64,000 bases of DNA from Alkalihalobacillus sp. LMS39 (GTDB lineage Bacteria > Bacillota > Bacilli > Bacillales > Bacillaceae_F): contig NZ_CP093300.1 of assembly GCF_022812285.1 (NCBI RefSeq), positions 3,410,001-3,474,000 of the forward strand, given 5' to 3'. Under the pieces are notes generated by a model. The model was given only the letters and a program-made list of their open reading frames with translations, did not search any database and was not told the origin of the DNA. The position numbers and the translations under genes are program-made. Numbering within the stretch: position 1 is the stretch's first letter; each line of letters opens with the position of its first letter. Positions 23,521-32,591 of the stretch are shown here, one piece after another.

Positions 23521-24179
23521 TACTTCTCATTTAAATATTGGTCGTAATGAATATTTCTCTGGAAATGAACCGAGTCATCACCTTTATATCCTTCAATATC
23601 AGTGGATACAAACGCTTCGATCTCCTCTACATATCCGATTAACTCCCCTGTTTCATCAAGTGAGGAATCTTCAAATATCATCCCGTTAGCATTAAATCTT
23701 GCTACAGCTTGCCAAGCATCTTCGGCATCAAATTGCATATTTTCATTTTCTTCGTCGCCATCAAAATTAAACTTATCAAAGTTTCCTAATACCTCTTCTT
23801 CAACAGGCCGATTACGACTTAATTCCCCTTTAGAGTGCTCAATAACCGTTCTCGCTGTTGGATTTGCCATAAGTCTTTCAGCCGGTATTTGTTTTCCTGT
23901 TACTTCACAAATTCCATATGTTCCTTTTTCCATTTTATCCAATGAATATTGAATATCTTCGAGTTCTCTTTTTAAGTTTTCTCGGAGGGCGATATCCTTT
24001 TCACGTTCATATAAATCTGTTGCAGTATCGGCGGGATGATTATCATATTGGGATATTTCACCTGTAGATAAGGCAATGTTTAGTTCTAACCCAAGATGTT
24101 CTGTTTCATCTAATCGAGCTTCCACTCTTTGTTGACGTTGAACTAAATCCTGTTTAATCGCTTCATACTGTTGGTTCAT
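23520..24179 (-). CDS. ylyA: TraR/DksA-like, YteA-family sporulation protein (YlyA position)
   Basis: The 219-residue acidic protein has an N-terminal coiled coil (QYEAIKQDLVQRQQRVEARL) and a DksA-like globular part: DNHPADTATDLYEREKD, then GTYGICEVTGKQIPAERLMA and NPTARTVI. This is the YteA family pattern. Of the four zinc-finger cysteines of DksA only one (in YGICEV) remains, so zinc binding is unlikely. It lies between ileS and lspA, where B. subtilis has ylyA, reported as modulating forespore transcription. That role is transferred by position and family, not shown here. It has its own terminator. Confidence 0.85.
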   Translation of the reverse strand: MNQQYEAIKQDLVQRQQRVEARLDETEHLGLELNIALSTGEISQYDNHPADTATDLYEREKDIALRENLKRELEDIQYSLDKMEKGTYGICEVTGKQIPAERLMANPTARTVIEHSKGELSRNRPVEEEVLGNFDKFNFDGDEENENMQFDAEDAWQAVARFNANGMIFEDSSLDETGELIGYVEEIEAFVSTDIEGYKGDDSVHFQRNIHYDQYLNEK

Positions 24180-24299
24180 CTAATCCCTCCATTCCCATCA
24201 TTGAGTGCTCATAACAACTCGTTTTTATTTTATCCGATACACGTTTCATTAGCCTACACAAGTTTTGACAAGCATTTAAAAAAAACGTTATACACAAGA

Positions 24300-24332
24300 A
24301 AAGATGCCCTATACAGAGGACATCTTTTTCTT
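24300..24332 (-). terminator. Terminator downstream of ileS
   Basis: Minus strand GATGTCC and GGGCATC pair (one G-U) around an 8-base loop, followed by TTTTCTTG. It lies just after the ileS stop. Confidence 0.75.
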
Positions 24333-24339
24333 TTACTCT

Positions 24340-27102
24340 TTAGCTATAATGATTTGTTACAATCTCAGCACAAGAAGGGCATAATGTCGGGTGTTCTTCG
24401 TTTTGACCAATTTCAGTTGAAACAATCCAACAACGTTCACACGTTTCCCCTTCTGCTTTTTCAACAATAACTGTGATTTCATCAAAGCTAGTCGCATCTT
24501 CAGGTGCTTCTTCTTTTAGACCTGCAATATTTACCTTAGATACAATAAATAATTTGTGTAAATTAGAAATACCATCTAGCAACTCTTTTGTTTGTTTGTT
24601 TGGATATAATGTCAGTTGAGCGGTTAGTGATTTTCCAATCGTCTTTTCGTTTCTCGCTGTTTCTAATGCTTTTAATACGTCGTTCCTTATCTTCATGACT
24701 TGGTCCCACTTTGCAATTAAAGTGGCTGCTTCAGCAAACTCTTTTGCTTCTGGCATATCAGTCAATTGAACACTTTCTTCTGTAACAGCTGGAATAAATT
24801 TCCACACTTCATCTGCTGTATGTGGCAAAATAGGTGTAACTAATTTCGTTAACGAAACTAAAATTTCATACATGACCGTTTGAATCGAACGACGCTCGTG
24901 ATGGTCTGCATGCTCAATATATAATGTATCTTTCGCAATATCCATATAAAACGAGCTTAATTCGATCGAACAAAAATTATGAACTGTATGGAAGACTGTG
25001 GAAAATTGATATTGATCATACGCTGTTTTCGCTTTTCCGATCACTTCATGAAGTTTGGTCATCATATATTTATCAAGTTCTGGTAATGAATCATATTCAA
25101 CCGAATGAACAGCAGGATCAAAATCAGCTAAGTTTCCAAGCAAGAAACGGAATGTGTTCCGAATTTTACGATACACCTCTGATACTTGCTTTAAAATTTT
25201 ATCCGATACACGTACATCTGCTTGATAATCAACAGAAGCCACCCATAACCGTAAAATATCAGCACCTAACTGCTTCATAACATCATTTGGGACAACAACA
25301 TTCCCAATCGACTTACTCATCTTTCTTCCTTCACCATCTAATGCAAAGCCATGACTTAACACACCTTTGTACGGAGCTTTTCCGCTTACGGCGACACTTG
25401 TTGATAACGAGGAGTTGAACCAACCACGGTATTGGTCTGACCCTTCTAAATATAAATCAGCCGGACGCTGTAAATCATCACGCTCCACTAATACAGCTTG
25501 GTGTGATGACCCTGAATCAAACCATACATCCATAATATCCATTTCTCTAGTAAATTCACCATTTGGGCTATGCTCAGATGTGAATCCCTCTGGAAGTAAG
25601 TCTTTTGTTTCCCATTCAAACCATATATTTGAGCCGTGTTTTCTAAATAATTCAGAAACATGGTCAATCGTTTCATCGTTTACAATCGGTTCATTGTTTT
25701 CACCATAAAAAATCGGAATAGGAACTCCCCATGCACGCTGCCTTGAAATACACCAATCTCCACGGTCTCTTACCATGTTAAATAATCTTGTTTCACCCCA
25801 TGTTGGAATCCATTTCACTTCTTGAATCGCATCAAGTAATTCTTTTCTGAAATCTTTAATTGATGCAAACCATTGCGCTGTGGCACGGAAAATAACCGGC
25901 TTTTTTGTTCTCCAATCATGAGGATAAGAATGGGTAATAAATGATAATTTTAATAGCGCACCCGCTTCTTCTAATTTTTCTGTAATTGGTTTATTTGCCG
26001 TATCATAAAACAATCCTTCAAATCCTGGAGCTTCATCTGTAAATACACCTTTATCATCAACAGGGCATAATACATCTAACCCATATTTTTGGCCAACAAT
26101 ATAATCATCTTCCCCATGGCCTGGCGCTGTATGCACACAACCTGTTCCTGCATCTAATGTTACATGCTCCCCACACATTACTAAGGATTCACGACCATAT
26201 AAAGGATGGACAGCAATAATATTCTCTAATTGCGCCCCTTTTACAGTTCTAAGGACTTCATACTCTTCCCATTCTAGTGTTGTCACTAATGATTCTAATA
26301 ATCCAGTCGCCACAACAAACTTATCAGTATTCACTTTCACAACACTATATTCTAATTCAGGGTGAACCGTAATTCCTAAGTTAGCTGGAATCGTCCATGG
26401 TGTTGTTGTCCAAATAACGATTTTTTCATCTTGCTCTAAAACACCTTTTCCATCTTTAACTCCAAATGCAACATAAATCGATGCTGAACGTTTATCATGA
26501 TATTCGATTTCTGCTTCAGCTAAAGCAGATTCAGAAGATGGAGACCAGTATACTGGTTTTAATCCTTTATAAATATATCCTTTTTTCGCCATTTCACCGA
26601 ACACTTTAATTTGTTGGGCTTCATATTCTTTATCAAGTGTGACATAAGGGTTCTCCCAATCGCCACGAACCCCTAAACGTTTAAATTGTTCTCGCTGACG
26701 ATTGACCTGTTCTCTTGCATATTCTTCACACAATTTACGGAACTCAGCTACACTGAGGGCCTTGCGGTTTACTTTTCCATTTTTCGTTAACGCGGTTTCA
26801 ATCGGTAAACCATGTGTATCCCACCCAGGAACATATGGGGCTTGAAATCCATTCATTGATTTATATCGTACAATAAAATCCTTTAATACTTTATTTAGCG
26901 CATGACCCATATGGATATCTCCATTTGCATAAGGGGGTCCGTCATGTAGCACAAATAAAGGTCTTCCTTCTGTTCTTTCTTGAACTTGTTTATAAATATT
27001 TTTTTCTTCCCACTCTTTTTGAAGATCTGGTTCACGATTTGGTAAATTCCCGCGCATCGGAAATTCTGTTTTTGGCATTAAAAGTGTATCTTTGTACTCC
27101 AT
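24340..27102 (-). CDS. ileS: Isoleucyl-tRNA synthetase
   Basis: Charges tRNA-Ile and edits misactivated valine. The 920-residue class I synthetase has the HIGH motif as [15 protein letters not shown], the KMSKS motif as [12 protein letters not shown], the CP1 editing domain ([18 protein letters not shown]), and a C-terminal zinc ribbon with CERCW and CPSC. The start is ATG 27100-27102 ([10 protein letters not shown]); a GTG directly in front would add one residue. GGAGG lies upstream. Expression is set by the T-box leader at 27133-27380. Confidence 0.97.
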   Translation of the reverse strand: MEYKDTLLMPKTEFPMRGNLPNREPDLQKEWEEKNIYKQVQERTEGRPLFVLHDGPPYANGDIHMGHALNKVLKDFIVRYKSMNGFQAPYVPGWDTHGLPIETALTKNGKVNRKALSVAEFRKLCEEYAREQVNRQREQFKRLGVRGDWENPYVTLDKEYEAQQIKVFGEMAKKGYIYKGLKPVYWSPSSESALAEAEIEYHDKRSASIYVAFGVKDGKGVLEQDEKIVIWTTTPWTIPANLGITVHPELEYSVVKVNTDKFVVATGLLESLVTTLEWEEYEVLRTVKGAQLENIIAVHPLYGRESLVMCGEHVTLDAGTGCVHTAPGHGEDDYIVGQKYGLDVLCPVDDKGVFTDEAPGFEGLFYDTANKPITEKLEEAGALLKLSFITHSYPHDWRTKKPVIFRATAQWFASIKDFRKELLDAIQEVKWIPTWGETRLFNMVRDRGDWCISRQRAWGVPIPIFYGENNEPIVNDETIDHVSELFRKHGSNIWFEWETKDLLPEGFTSEHSPNGEFTREMDIMDVWFDSGSSHQAVLVERDDLQRPADLYLEGSDQYRGWFNSSLSTSVAVSGKAPYKGVLSHGFALDGEGRKMSKSIGNVVVPNDVMKQLGADILRLWVASVDYQADVRVSDKILKQVSEVYRKIRNTFRFLLGNLADFDPAVHSVEYDSLPELDKYMMTKLHEVIGKAKTAYDQYQFSTVFHTVHNFCSIELSSFYMDIAKDTLYIEHADHHERRSIQTVMYEILVSLTKLVTPILPHTADEVWKFIPAVTEESVQLTDMPEAKEFAEAATLIAKWDQVMKIRNDVLKALETARNEKTIGKSLTAQLTLYPNKQTKELLDGISNLHKLFIVSKVNIAGLKEEAPEDATSFDEITVIVEKAEGETCERCWIVSTEIGQNEEHPTLCPSCAEIVTNHYS

Positions 27103-27132
27103 CACAAAATGGCCTCCTTATTTTTTCAATAC

Positions 27133-27380
27133 AAAAAACCTTCTCCCCCAAACTAGGGACGAGAAGGTTACCCGTGGTACCACCCTATTGAATAGAATAA
27201 CGTATTCTATCCACTCTACATTCATAACGCGAACACACGCTATAGCCTACTAGATTAAAATCGTTCGGTATAGAACTTGAGGGTGATTTTCGCTTTATTT
27301 CTTTAACTAGGCTTTCACCGTTCCTAGCTCGCTTTGTAAAGAATAATAAAGGTACTCTCCCTGTCATAGTCATTTTCATT
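27133..27380 (-). ncRNA. T-box riboswitch, isoleucine (AUC specifier)
   Basis: Minus strand leader of ileS. Stem I carries AGGGAGAGTA, GCGAGC and a specifier loop reading GAAAATCACC, with the AUC specifier at 27287-27285. The conserved T-box AGGGTGGTACCACGGGT is at 27186-27170. The terminator is a stem AACCTTCTC...GAGAAGGTT at 27169-27137 followed by six T. Uncharged tRNA-Ile should pair with the specifier and the T-box and stabilise the antiterminator. Specifier and downstream gene agree. Confidence 0.95.
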
Positions 27381-27396
27381 TAAGTTGTGTGTTGAA

Positions 27397-27425
27397 ATTA
27401 TATGAAAAATGAAAGCAAACGTCAA
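27397..27425 (-). promoter_or_regulatory. Sigma-A promoter of the ileS T-box transcript
   Basis: Minus strand TTGACG (27425-27420), 17-bp spacer, TATAAT (27402-27397), a near-consensus promoter directly upstream of T-box stem I. Confidence 0.9.
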
Positions 27426-27472
27426 GAACATCCATACAATTTGAACGAAAAAACTTTAAATTGGCTCAGTCC

Positions 27473-27970
27473 TTAGTCACGTGTTTCTTGTTCATATCCT
27501 TCTTCAGTGTGACTCGCTACATCGTCCCAATCATCTGACTGAAGCATTTCTAATTGAGCTTCAACTAACATTTTAAATCGGATACGATAAACAGACGCTT
27601 GTTTTTTTAATTCTTCTGTTTCAATCATAATTTTTCTTGATTTCGATAGGGCATCATTAATAATGCGGTCTGCATTTTTCTCTGCCTCTTTTACAATGAG
27701 TTGTGCTTCTTTTTGCGCATTTCGTCGTACTTCTTCTGCTGATTCTTGAGCAACTAAAATCGATTTATTTAACGTTTGTTCAATATTGTTAAAATGTTCG
27801 AGTCTTGTTTCAAGGTCTTCTACTTTTTCAAATAGGTCTTTTTTCTCACGAAGTACAGCTTCATAATCTTTAATGATTTGGTCAAGGAATTCATTAACCT
27901 CATCTTCATCATATCCACGAAATCCTCGTGTAAATTCCTTATTGTGAATGTCAAGGGGTGTTAAAGGCAC
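27473..27970 (-). CDS. divIVA: Cell division initiation / polar tropomyosin-like protein DivIVA
   Basis: DivIVA binds negatively curved membrane at septa and poles, positions MinJ-MinCD and anchors the chromosome in sporulation. The 165-residue product has the membrane-binding N-terminus PLTPLDIHNKEFTRGFRGYD, including the exposed Phe and Arg, then long coiled coils (LDQIIKDYEAVLREKKDL, ETLNKSILVAQESAEE, RIINDALSKSRKIM). I chose GTG at 27968-27970, which sits six bases after GGAGGTG. The earlier ATG adds five residues not found in the family. It is last in the ylmE-sepF-ylmG-ylmH-divIVA series. Confidence 0.96.
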   Translation of the reverse strand: MPLTPLDIHNKEFTRGFRGYDEDEVNEFLDQIIKDYEAVLREKKDLFEKVEDLETRLEHFNNIEQTLNKSILVAQESAEEVRRNAQKEAQLIVKEAEKNADRIINDALSKSRKIMIETEELKKQASVYRIRFKMLVEAQLEMLQSDDWDDVASHTEEGYEQETRD

Positions 27971-28060
27971 ACACTCCACCTCCATCTGTTAGTGTAAACA
28001 TTTTTGATAAATAACAATATTCGACAAAGACTTGCTGTTTCCTGCAAATTAAATCGAATA

Positions 28061-28840
28061 TTATTTTAATTTTCCATATAAAATTCGCCATTTATCTTTT
28101 TTTGTTTTACCTTCAATTGAAATTAATTTACTTCTTCCATGGCCTCGCATAGATATATCGTCCCCCTGTTGCAACTGAAAAGCAGATTGTTCAACGATTT
28201 TCCAATTAACCTTTACTAATCCCCGTTCAATATAGGGAATCGTTTTTGCCCGTGAAAGTCGATAAATTTCTGATAAAACAACATCTAATCGTAAAGAGGA
28301 AAATGTTCCAACCTGCTCTTCCCAACTTTCTATATGTTTAATTTGCTCAGAATTTGGAATTCGATTCAATTGAATGGAAGCTCGTCCAATCGTATGTAGA
28401 TTAGCTTCGATAAATTCAGCTGTTTCTTGTTGTGTGATAATTTGAACGCGATTTTCTTCAAACAAAATATCTCCAAATTTTTCTCGTTTCATACCTAAGG
28501 ACATAAGCGAACCTAATACATCTCGATGCTCAATTGTCACGAATTTTTGAGGGTACTCAAGCTCAAACGTTACAATATTAAATTCTTCTTCTTCATCACT
28601 TTCATCATAGGGAGGAAGTAGAAGTGCCCGTTTTCGCTCAGAATGAGTACTGCCTCCCCAAAAGGAGAGGCGAACGTCGTCTTGTTTACCGATGAGCATT
28701 GACATGATTTCTTGTTCACGAGGATCTAAAAAATCGGTTAATTTTCTCCGATATTGTTGTTCGGCATCCGCTTTCCAATCCAGCACTTTATCAACAAAAG
28801 CCCTTTCATCTTCACGGAAATGTTGATAGATAGTCGTCAT
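28061..28840 (-). CDS. ylmH: S4-domain RNA-binding protein YlmH
   Basis: The 259-residue protein has a C-terminal S4 RNA-binding domain (LRLDVVLSEIYRLSRAKTIP, then YIERGLVKVNWKIVEQ) and an N-terminal part with REDERAFVDKVLDWKADAEQ and LDPREQEIM, as in Bacillus YlmH. Recent work links YlmH to ribosome-associated quality control on 50S subunits. Its place beside divIVA also led to proposals of a division role. Here it follows ylmG by 18 bases. The RQC role is from family knowledge. Confidence 0.92.
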   Translation of the reverse strand: MTTIYQHFREDERAFVDKVLDWKADAEQQYRRKLTDFLDPREQEIMSMLIGKQDDVRLSFWGGSTHSERKRALLLPPYDESDEEEEFNIVTFELEYPQKFVTIEHRDVLGSLMSLGMKREKFGDILFEENRVQIITQQETAEFIEANLHTIGRASIQLNRIPNSEQIKHIESWEEQVGTFSSLRLDVVLSEIYRLSRAKTIPYIERGLVKVNWKIVEQSAFQLQQGDDISMRGHGRSKLISIEGKTKKDKWRILYGKLK

Positions 28841-28858
28841 TGTCTCACCTATTATTGA

Positions 28859-29110
28859 TTAAAATATGGCCGCTACACCCATTCTTGCAAAATGAAGAGC
28901 AAAAATTGCAACGATTGGTGAAATATCAATCATCCCTAATGGAGGAATAATCTTGCGAAATGGAGCTAAATATGGTTCAACAATGGAACCTAAAAATTGT
29001 CCAATACTTGATTCTCTTGCATTTGGAAACCAAGACATTAAAATATATGCAATTATCGCATAAGAATAAAGCGTTAATAGTAAAAGCAATAAACTACCAA
29101 TACCTGACAT
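28859..29110 (-). CDS. ylmG: YggT-family membrane protein YlmG
   Basis: Small 83-residue protein with two hydrophobic segments: [20 protein letters not shown], and [19 protein letters not shown] at the C-terminus. Between them lies the family linker [17 protein letters not shown]. YggT proteins are linked to membrane or osmotic functions and in plastids to division. The molecular role in Bacillus is not settled. It lies between sepF (15-base gap) and ylmH. Confidence 0.9.
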   Translation of the reverse strand: MSGIGSLLLLLLTLYSYAIIAYILMSWFPNARESSIGQFLGSIVEPYLAPFRKIIPPLGMIDISPIVAIFALHFARMGVAAIF

Positions 29111-29125
29111 CTAATTCACCACCCT

Positions 29126-29557
29126 TTATGCATCAAAACGGTCTTCAAACATCTCTGTAATTGTTCCGGATACATCTACATTATCTGGTGTACATAAAAA
29201 GATGTTTGCTCCTAATTTTTGAATATCTCCTCCTATAGCATACACTGTTCCGCTTAAAAAATCGACTATTCGCTTTGCTTGTTCGTGTGAAATTCGCTGT
29301 AAATTAATAATCACGGCTTTTCGGTTTTTTAAATGATCTGCGATATCCTGTGCTTCATCATATGTTCTTGGCTCGTGCAAAATCACCTTTGCCGTTTGTT
29401 GAATGCTTTGTAATGAAACTACATTTTGCCCTTTTGAGCGGCGTCTTCCTTCTGTTGACTCTTCTTGAACTGCGGCCGCTTCATCAATATATTCTTCAAT
29501 TTCAGTTACATCATCTTCTAACTCAAAAAATCGCTTAAACTTCGATTTCATTCCCAT
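29126..29557 (-). CDS. sepF: Cell division protein SepF
   Basis: SepF polymerises into rings, bundles FtsZ and tethers it to the membrane. The 143-residue protein has an N-terminal amphipathic membrane anchor ([15 protein letters not shown]), a variable linker, and the DUF552 globular domain containing [26 protein letters not shown] and [17 protein letters not shown]. The ATG at 29555-29557 follows GGAGG by seven bases. It lies in the ylmE-sepF-ylmG operon, as in other Firmicutes. Confidence 0.96.
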   Translation of the reverse strand: MGMKSKFKRFFELEDDVTEIEEYIDEAAAVQEESTEGRRRSKGQNVVSLQSIQQTAKVILHEPRTYDEAQDIADHLKNRKAVIINLQRISHEQAKRIVDFLSGTVYAIGGDIQKLGANIFLCTPDNVDVSGTITEMFEDRFDA

Positions 29558-29568
29558 TTTTGTTCCTC

Positions 29569-30258
29569 CTATCTATCATTTTGTTTTGAACCGACTAACA
29601 ATGTACCAATTCTTACAAATGTTGCCCCTTCTTCTATTGCAACTTCAAAATCATTTGACATTCCCATTGATAATTCATTACACGGTGCATACGGTAATTG
29701 TAATGCTTGTACACTTTCTTTTAATTCACGTAATCGACGAAAGATTGGACGAGTGTTTTCCGGGTCATCCAAAAAAGGGGCCATCGTCATCAACCCAACG
29801 ACTTGAATAGAAGGATATTTTTCAAGCGTCTTTATAAAAGGAATCACTTCGTTTTCAACAAGTCCTGACTTTGATTGTTCTTGGGAAACATTCACTTGGA
29901 CAAAACAACGAAGTACTCGACCATCTGATCTTTTTTCAATTTCTTCAGCTAAAGACTCTCGGTCAAGTGAATGAAGATAATCAAATTTCCCTATCATTTT
30001 TTTTACTTTTTTTGTTTGAATTGAACCGATAAAATGCCAAACACCTTGTGTAGGAAATGCCTCTCTTTTTTCAACGCCACCTTCAACTCGATTTTCACCA
30101 ATATGAATTATGCCGGCATCTAGAGCTTCTTTCGTCCGCTTTTCATCCACATATTTTGTAACGGCTATTATATTTACATCGTTTCGGTTTCGGTTTACCT
30201 TTTGGCATGCAGCTTGAATTTTTTCCTCAACATTGGCTAAATTTTGTTGAACAGACAA
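29569..30258 (-). CDS. ylmE: PLP homeostasis protein YlmE (YggS/PLPBP family)
   Basis: A fold type III PLP-binding protein that balances pyridoxal phosphate and amino acid pools, without known catalysis. The 229-residue product binds PLP through the Lys in [12 protein letters not shown] and has [25 protein letters not shown] and [24 protein letters not shown] (quoted in parts: [14 protein letters not shown], then [10 protein letters not shown]). I favour the TTG at 30256-30258, which aligns with the family N-terminus and lies about 11 bases after AAGGAG. The in-frame GTG four codons earlier touches the ribosome site. Confidence 0.9.
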   Translation of the reverse strand: MSVQQNLANVEEKIQAACQKVNRNRNDVNIIAVTKYVDEKRTKEALDAGIIHIGENRVEGGVEKREAFPTQGVWHFIGSIQTKKVKKMIGKFDYLHSLDRESLAEEIEKRSDGRVLRCFVQVNVSQEQSKSGLVENEVIPFIKTLEKYPSIQVVGLMTMAPFLDDPENTRPIFRRLRELKESVQALQLPYAPCNELSMGMSNDFEVAIEEGATFVRIGTLLVGSKQNDR

Positions 30259-30262
30259 CGCA

Positions 30263-31087
30263 TCACACACTCCTTCTTCCGATAAAACTCATCATTCTTC
30301 CTGTTTTTCCTTTTTCCTTGCGATGAGAAAAAAAGAATTCAAGATTACTCGCTGTACAATACGAACTTTTTCGGATATTTTCAGCAGGAATACCTGCCTT
30401 TTCTATAAGTGTTCTATTAACTTGTTGTAAGTCTAATAAAAACTTATTTTCACTCACAACAGTAAAATGTGAATCACAAACTTTCTTCACTTCATCAATT
30501 ACTTTTTGGTCAACTTCATATTGTTGTTTGCCGATTGCTGGACCAATCACACAATGAATATCTTCTAATGGGACTCCTTCTTTTTCTGTCCATAGGTCAA
30601 TCATCCTTGGACCAATGGCCCCTACCGTCCCGCGCCACCCTGCATGTGCAAGACCAATAAAATTTGTTTTTGGGGAGACGAAATACAAAGGTACACAGTC
30701 CGCATAAAGACTTGTGAGAAGAATATTAGGCTCATTTGTATACAAGCCATCTACCCCTTTAATGGCATCCTCAACCTGCATTGCGCCACTTCCTGTATCC
30801 TTGACTGTGACCTTTTGGATTTGTGCACCATGAACTTGCTCCCCTACAATCCAGGATTGGAGAGGAAACCCTATTTTTGAAGCAACAATTTCTCGATTTT
30901 TCTTAACTGCAGATTCAACATCCTGTACATGAAATCCCATATTTAAACTTGTATAGGGCGGGAGGCTCACTCCCCCATTTCTTGTCGTAAATCCAGCAAC
31001 AATAGAATCATCACCTTTTGAAAAAGGTACATGAAAAAATTCTTTTTCCCGTAAAATAAATGGTTCTTTACTCACAAATGGCCACAT
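30263..31087 (-). CDS. ylmD: YfiH/PgeF-family multicopper-oxidase-like protein YlmD
   Basis: Family members are called polyphenol oxidases or purine nucleoside phosphorylase/adenosine deaminase-type enzymes, and E. coli YfiH (PgeF) is linked to peptidoglycan precursor editing. The 274-residue product has the family metal site residues in GEQVHGAQIQKV, YADCVPLYF and GLAHAGWRGTVGAIG. Its ATG (31085-31087) lacks a clear ribosome site, so the start is uncertain. It leads the ylmD-ylmE-sepF-ylmG-ylmH-divIVA group. The biochemical activity cannot be chosen from sequence alone. Confidence 0.88.
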   Translation of the reverse strand: MWPFVSKEPFILREKEFFHVPFSKGDDSIVAGFTTRNGGVSLPPYTSLNMGFHVQDVESAVKKNREIVASKIGFPLQSWIVGEQVHGAQIQKVTVKDTGSGAMQVEDAIKGVDGLYTNEPNILLTSLYADCVPLYFVSPKTNFIGLAHAGWRGTVGAIGPRMIDLWTEKEGVPLEDIHCVIGPAIGKQQYEVDQKVIDEVKKVCDSHFTVVSENKFLLDLQQVNRTLIEKAGIPAENIRKSSYCTASNLEFFFSHRKEKGKTGRMMSFIGRRSV

Positions 31088-31128
31088 CCCATTATTACTT
31101 TGTTTGACAAAAAAATTGATTTTCTTTC

Positions 31129-31137
31129 ATTTTAGCA
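31129..31137 (-). promoter_or_regulatory. Candidate extended -10 promoter for ylmD
   Basis: Minus strand TGCTAAAAT, preceded by TA, lies about 40 bases before ylmD. The -35 is weak (TTCTTG at 17 bp). It is the same extended -10 as before lspA. Confidence 0.4.
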
Positions 31138-31184
31138 TATTTTTCTACAGGCAAGAAATGACTTTCTTATTTTTCTGTATTTCT

Positions 31185-31442
31185 TTATGGAATTTGTGCT
31201 TGATAATTATCTGGCAATTGTACTAAAATAACATCTGACCCAATTTTTACTATATTACTCCATGGAATGACCATTTCCGCCTCTTTTTGAAAAAAGCTCA
31301 TCATTCTGCCTGTTCCCCCGATGATAAGTGCATCAATACGTCCTGTTGATAAATTAATATCCAAATCACCTAAATGACCAAGTCGTTTTCCATTATCAAT
31401 GTTTACAATGTCTTTCGTTTGCAAATCTGAGATTTTCATCAT
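31185..31442 (-). CDS. ylmC: PRC-barrel protein of the YlmC/YmxH family
   Basis: 85-residue PRC-barrel-like protein of sporulating Firmicutes with MKISDLQTKDIVNIDNGKRL, GHLGDLDINLSTGRIDALII and VIPWSNIVKIGSDVILV. YlmC/YmxH proteins are often sporulation-associated but have no defined biochemical role. Two ATGs occur in tandem; I use the first (31440-31442). In B. subtilis ylmA lies between sigG and ylmC; here no gene occupies 31443-31659. Confidence 0.85.
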   Translation of the reverse strand: MMKISDLQTKDIVNIDNGKRLGHLGDLDINLSTGRIDALIIGGTGRMMSFFQKEAEMVIPWSNIVKIGSDVILVQLPDNYQAQIP

Positions 31443-31580
31443 TGGTCAACACCTAACCTTTCCTTGCCTATCTTGTTACTACAATATATGCGGCTCGTTT
31501 CTTTCTATACCCTTTTCTGTCCACTAGAAAAAGCTGACGACATGAAAGAGTTAGCTTAGTTATCGATACATGAATAACGT

Positions 31581-31618
31581 AAAAACGCCTTTGAGAGTCA
31601 ATTCTCAAAGGCGTTTTT
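31581..31618 (-). terminator. Terminator downstream of sigG
   Basis: A perfect 16-bp stem (AAAAACGCCTTTGAGA and its complement) with a 6-base loop and a T-tract, 42 bases past the sigG stop. Fifteen bases of the arm recur in the terminator at 5435-5472. Confidence 0.92.
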
Positions 31619-31659
31619 CTACGGTCTTAATAAACTGCTTCTTGCAGTCAGCTTATCAT

Positions 31660-32445
31660 TTAACTTTTAGCATGCTTATTCATTTGTTGGATCGCTGCTT
31701 TTTCTAATCTAGACACTTGAGCTTGAGAAATACCGATCTCATCAGCTACTTCCATCTGTGTTTTGCCTTGGAAAAAGCGCATATTAAGTATCATTTTTTC
31801 ACGGTCATTTAATCTTACCATTGCCTCTCTAAGGGCAATTTCTTCTACCCAATTTACATCTTTGTTTTTCTCATCGCTAATTTGGTCCATAACATAAATC
31901 GGGTCACCGCCATCATTATAAATCGGTTCAAACAAAGAGACAGGGTCTTGAATTGCATCTAATGCAAAAACGACGTCTTCTTTTGGCACATCAAGTACTT
32001 TTGAAATTTCAACGACCGTTGGTTCCCGCTCACGGTTCTTTTGAGCCATAAGCTGGTCACGGACCTGTAATGCTTTATACGCTATGTCTCGGAGAGAACG
32101 TGATACCCTGATAGGGTTATTATCGCGTAAGTAGCGACGAATTTCCCCGATTATCATTGGAACAGCATAAGTAGAAAATTTAACATTTTGACTTAAATCA
32201 AAATTATCAATCGATTTCATTAACCCTATGCAACCGACTTGAAATAAATCATCCACATATTCACCGCGGTTATTAAAGCGCTGGATAACACTTAATACTA
32301 AACGGAGATTTCCGTTCACCAATGTTTCTCTTGCGCTAATGTCACCACTTTGAAGCTTTTCAAACAGTTCTCTCATTTCCGCATTTTTCAAAACAGGTAA
32401 CTTTGATGTGTCAACTCCACAAATTTCAACTTTATTTCGAGTCAA
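31660..32445 (-). CDS. sigG: Late forespore sigma factor SigG
   Basis: Sigma-G directs late forespore transcription after engulfment. The 261-residue product matches sigma-G along its length: NKVEICGVDTSKLPVLKNAE at the N-terminus, region 2 with RGEYVDDLFQVGCIGLMKSI and FSTYAVPMIIGEIRRYLRDN, and region 4 with GKTQMEVADEIGISQAQVSR. The start codon is TTG (32443-32445) after AGGAGGG. The leader can fold so that this ribosome site is buried (32448-32503), and a candidate sigma-F promoter lies at 32481-32509. Confidence 0.97.
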   Translation of the reverse strand: MTRNKVEICGVDTSKLPVLKNAEMRELFEKLQSGDISARETLVNGNLRLVLSVIQRFNNRGEYVDDLFQVGCIGLMKSIDNFDLSQNVKFSTYAVPMIIGEIRRYLRDNNPIRVSRSLRDIAYKALQVRDQLMAQKNREREPTVVEISKVLDVPKEDVVFALDAIQDPVSLFEPIYNDGGDPIYVMDQISDEKNKDVNWVEEIALREAMVRLNDREKMILNMRFFQGKTQMEVADEIGISQAQVSRLEKAAIQQMNKHAKS

Positions 32446-32447
32446 TT

Positions 32448-32503
32448 TCTTCCCTCCTAACAGGAGATGATGTTCAAGTAAAGTATCTCCTTAGCAGGGA
32501 AAA
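32448..32503 (-). promoter_or_regulatory. Leader hairpin sequestering the sigG ribosome binding site
   Basis: On the minus strand TTCCC (32502-32498), CTAA (32494-32491) and GGAGAT (32490-32485) pair in order with ATCTCC (32468-32463), TTAG (32460-32457) and GGGAA (32454-32450), with a small internal loop and bulge. The 3' arm includes the AGGAGGG ribosome site of sigG. Only a transcript that starts upstream (read-through from sigE) would contain both arms. Confidence 0.7.
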
Positions 32504-32509
32504 ATATGC
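32481..32509 (-). promoter_or_regulatory. Candidate sigma-F promoter of sigG
   Basis: Minus strand GCATA (32509-32505) and GGAGATACTT (32490-32481) resemble sigma-F elements (GYATA and GGnnAnAnTR). The spacer is 14 bp, one or two shorter than usual, and the last -10 base deviates. The -10 coincides with the 5' arm of the sigG leader hairpin. Confidence 0.5.
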
Positions 32510-32591
32510 ATGGTGTATTTTGCTTTTAGTATGACAAAAATCGTCTAAGAATACATAATATAAGGACGGGACGCTGTTTTAAAATTTTTTA

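Noticed and set aside
24924-25708. Plus-strand frames of 113-118 codons opposite ileS
   Set aside because: Both lie inside the intact isoleucyl-tRNA synthetase and look like random shadows.
27185-27379. A 64-codon frame in the ileS leader
   Set aside because: It overlaps T-box stem I, the specifier loop and the T-box itself; the RNA element explains the sequence.
28061-28840. ylmH as a pseudouridine synthase, because of its S4 domain
   Set aside because: It lacks the catalytic RxDxxTSG-type segment seen in rluD at 22068-22985.
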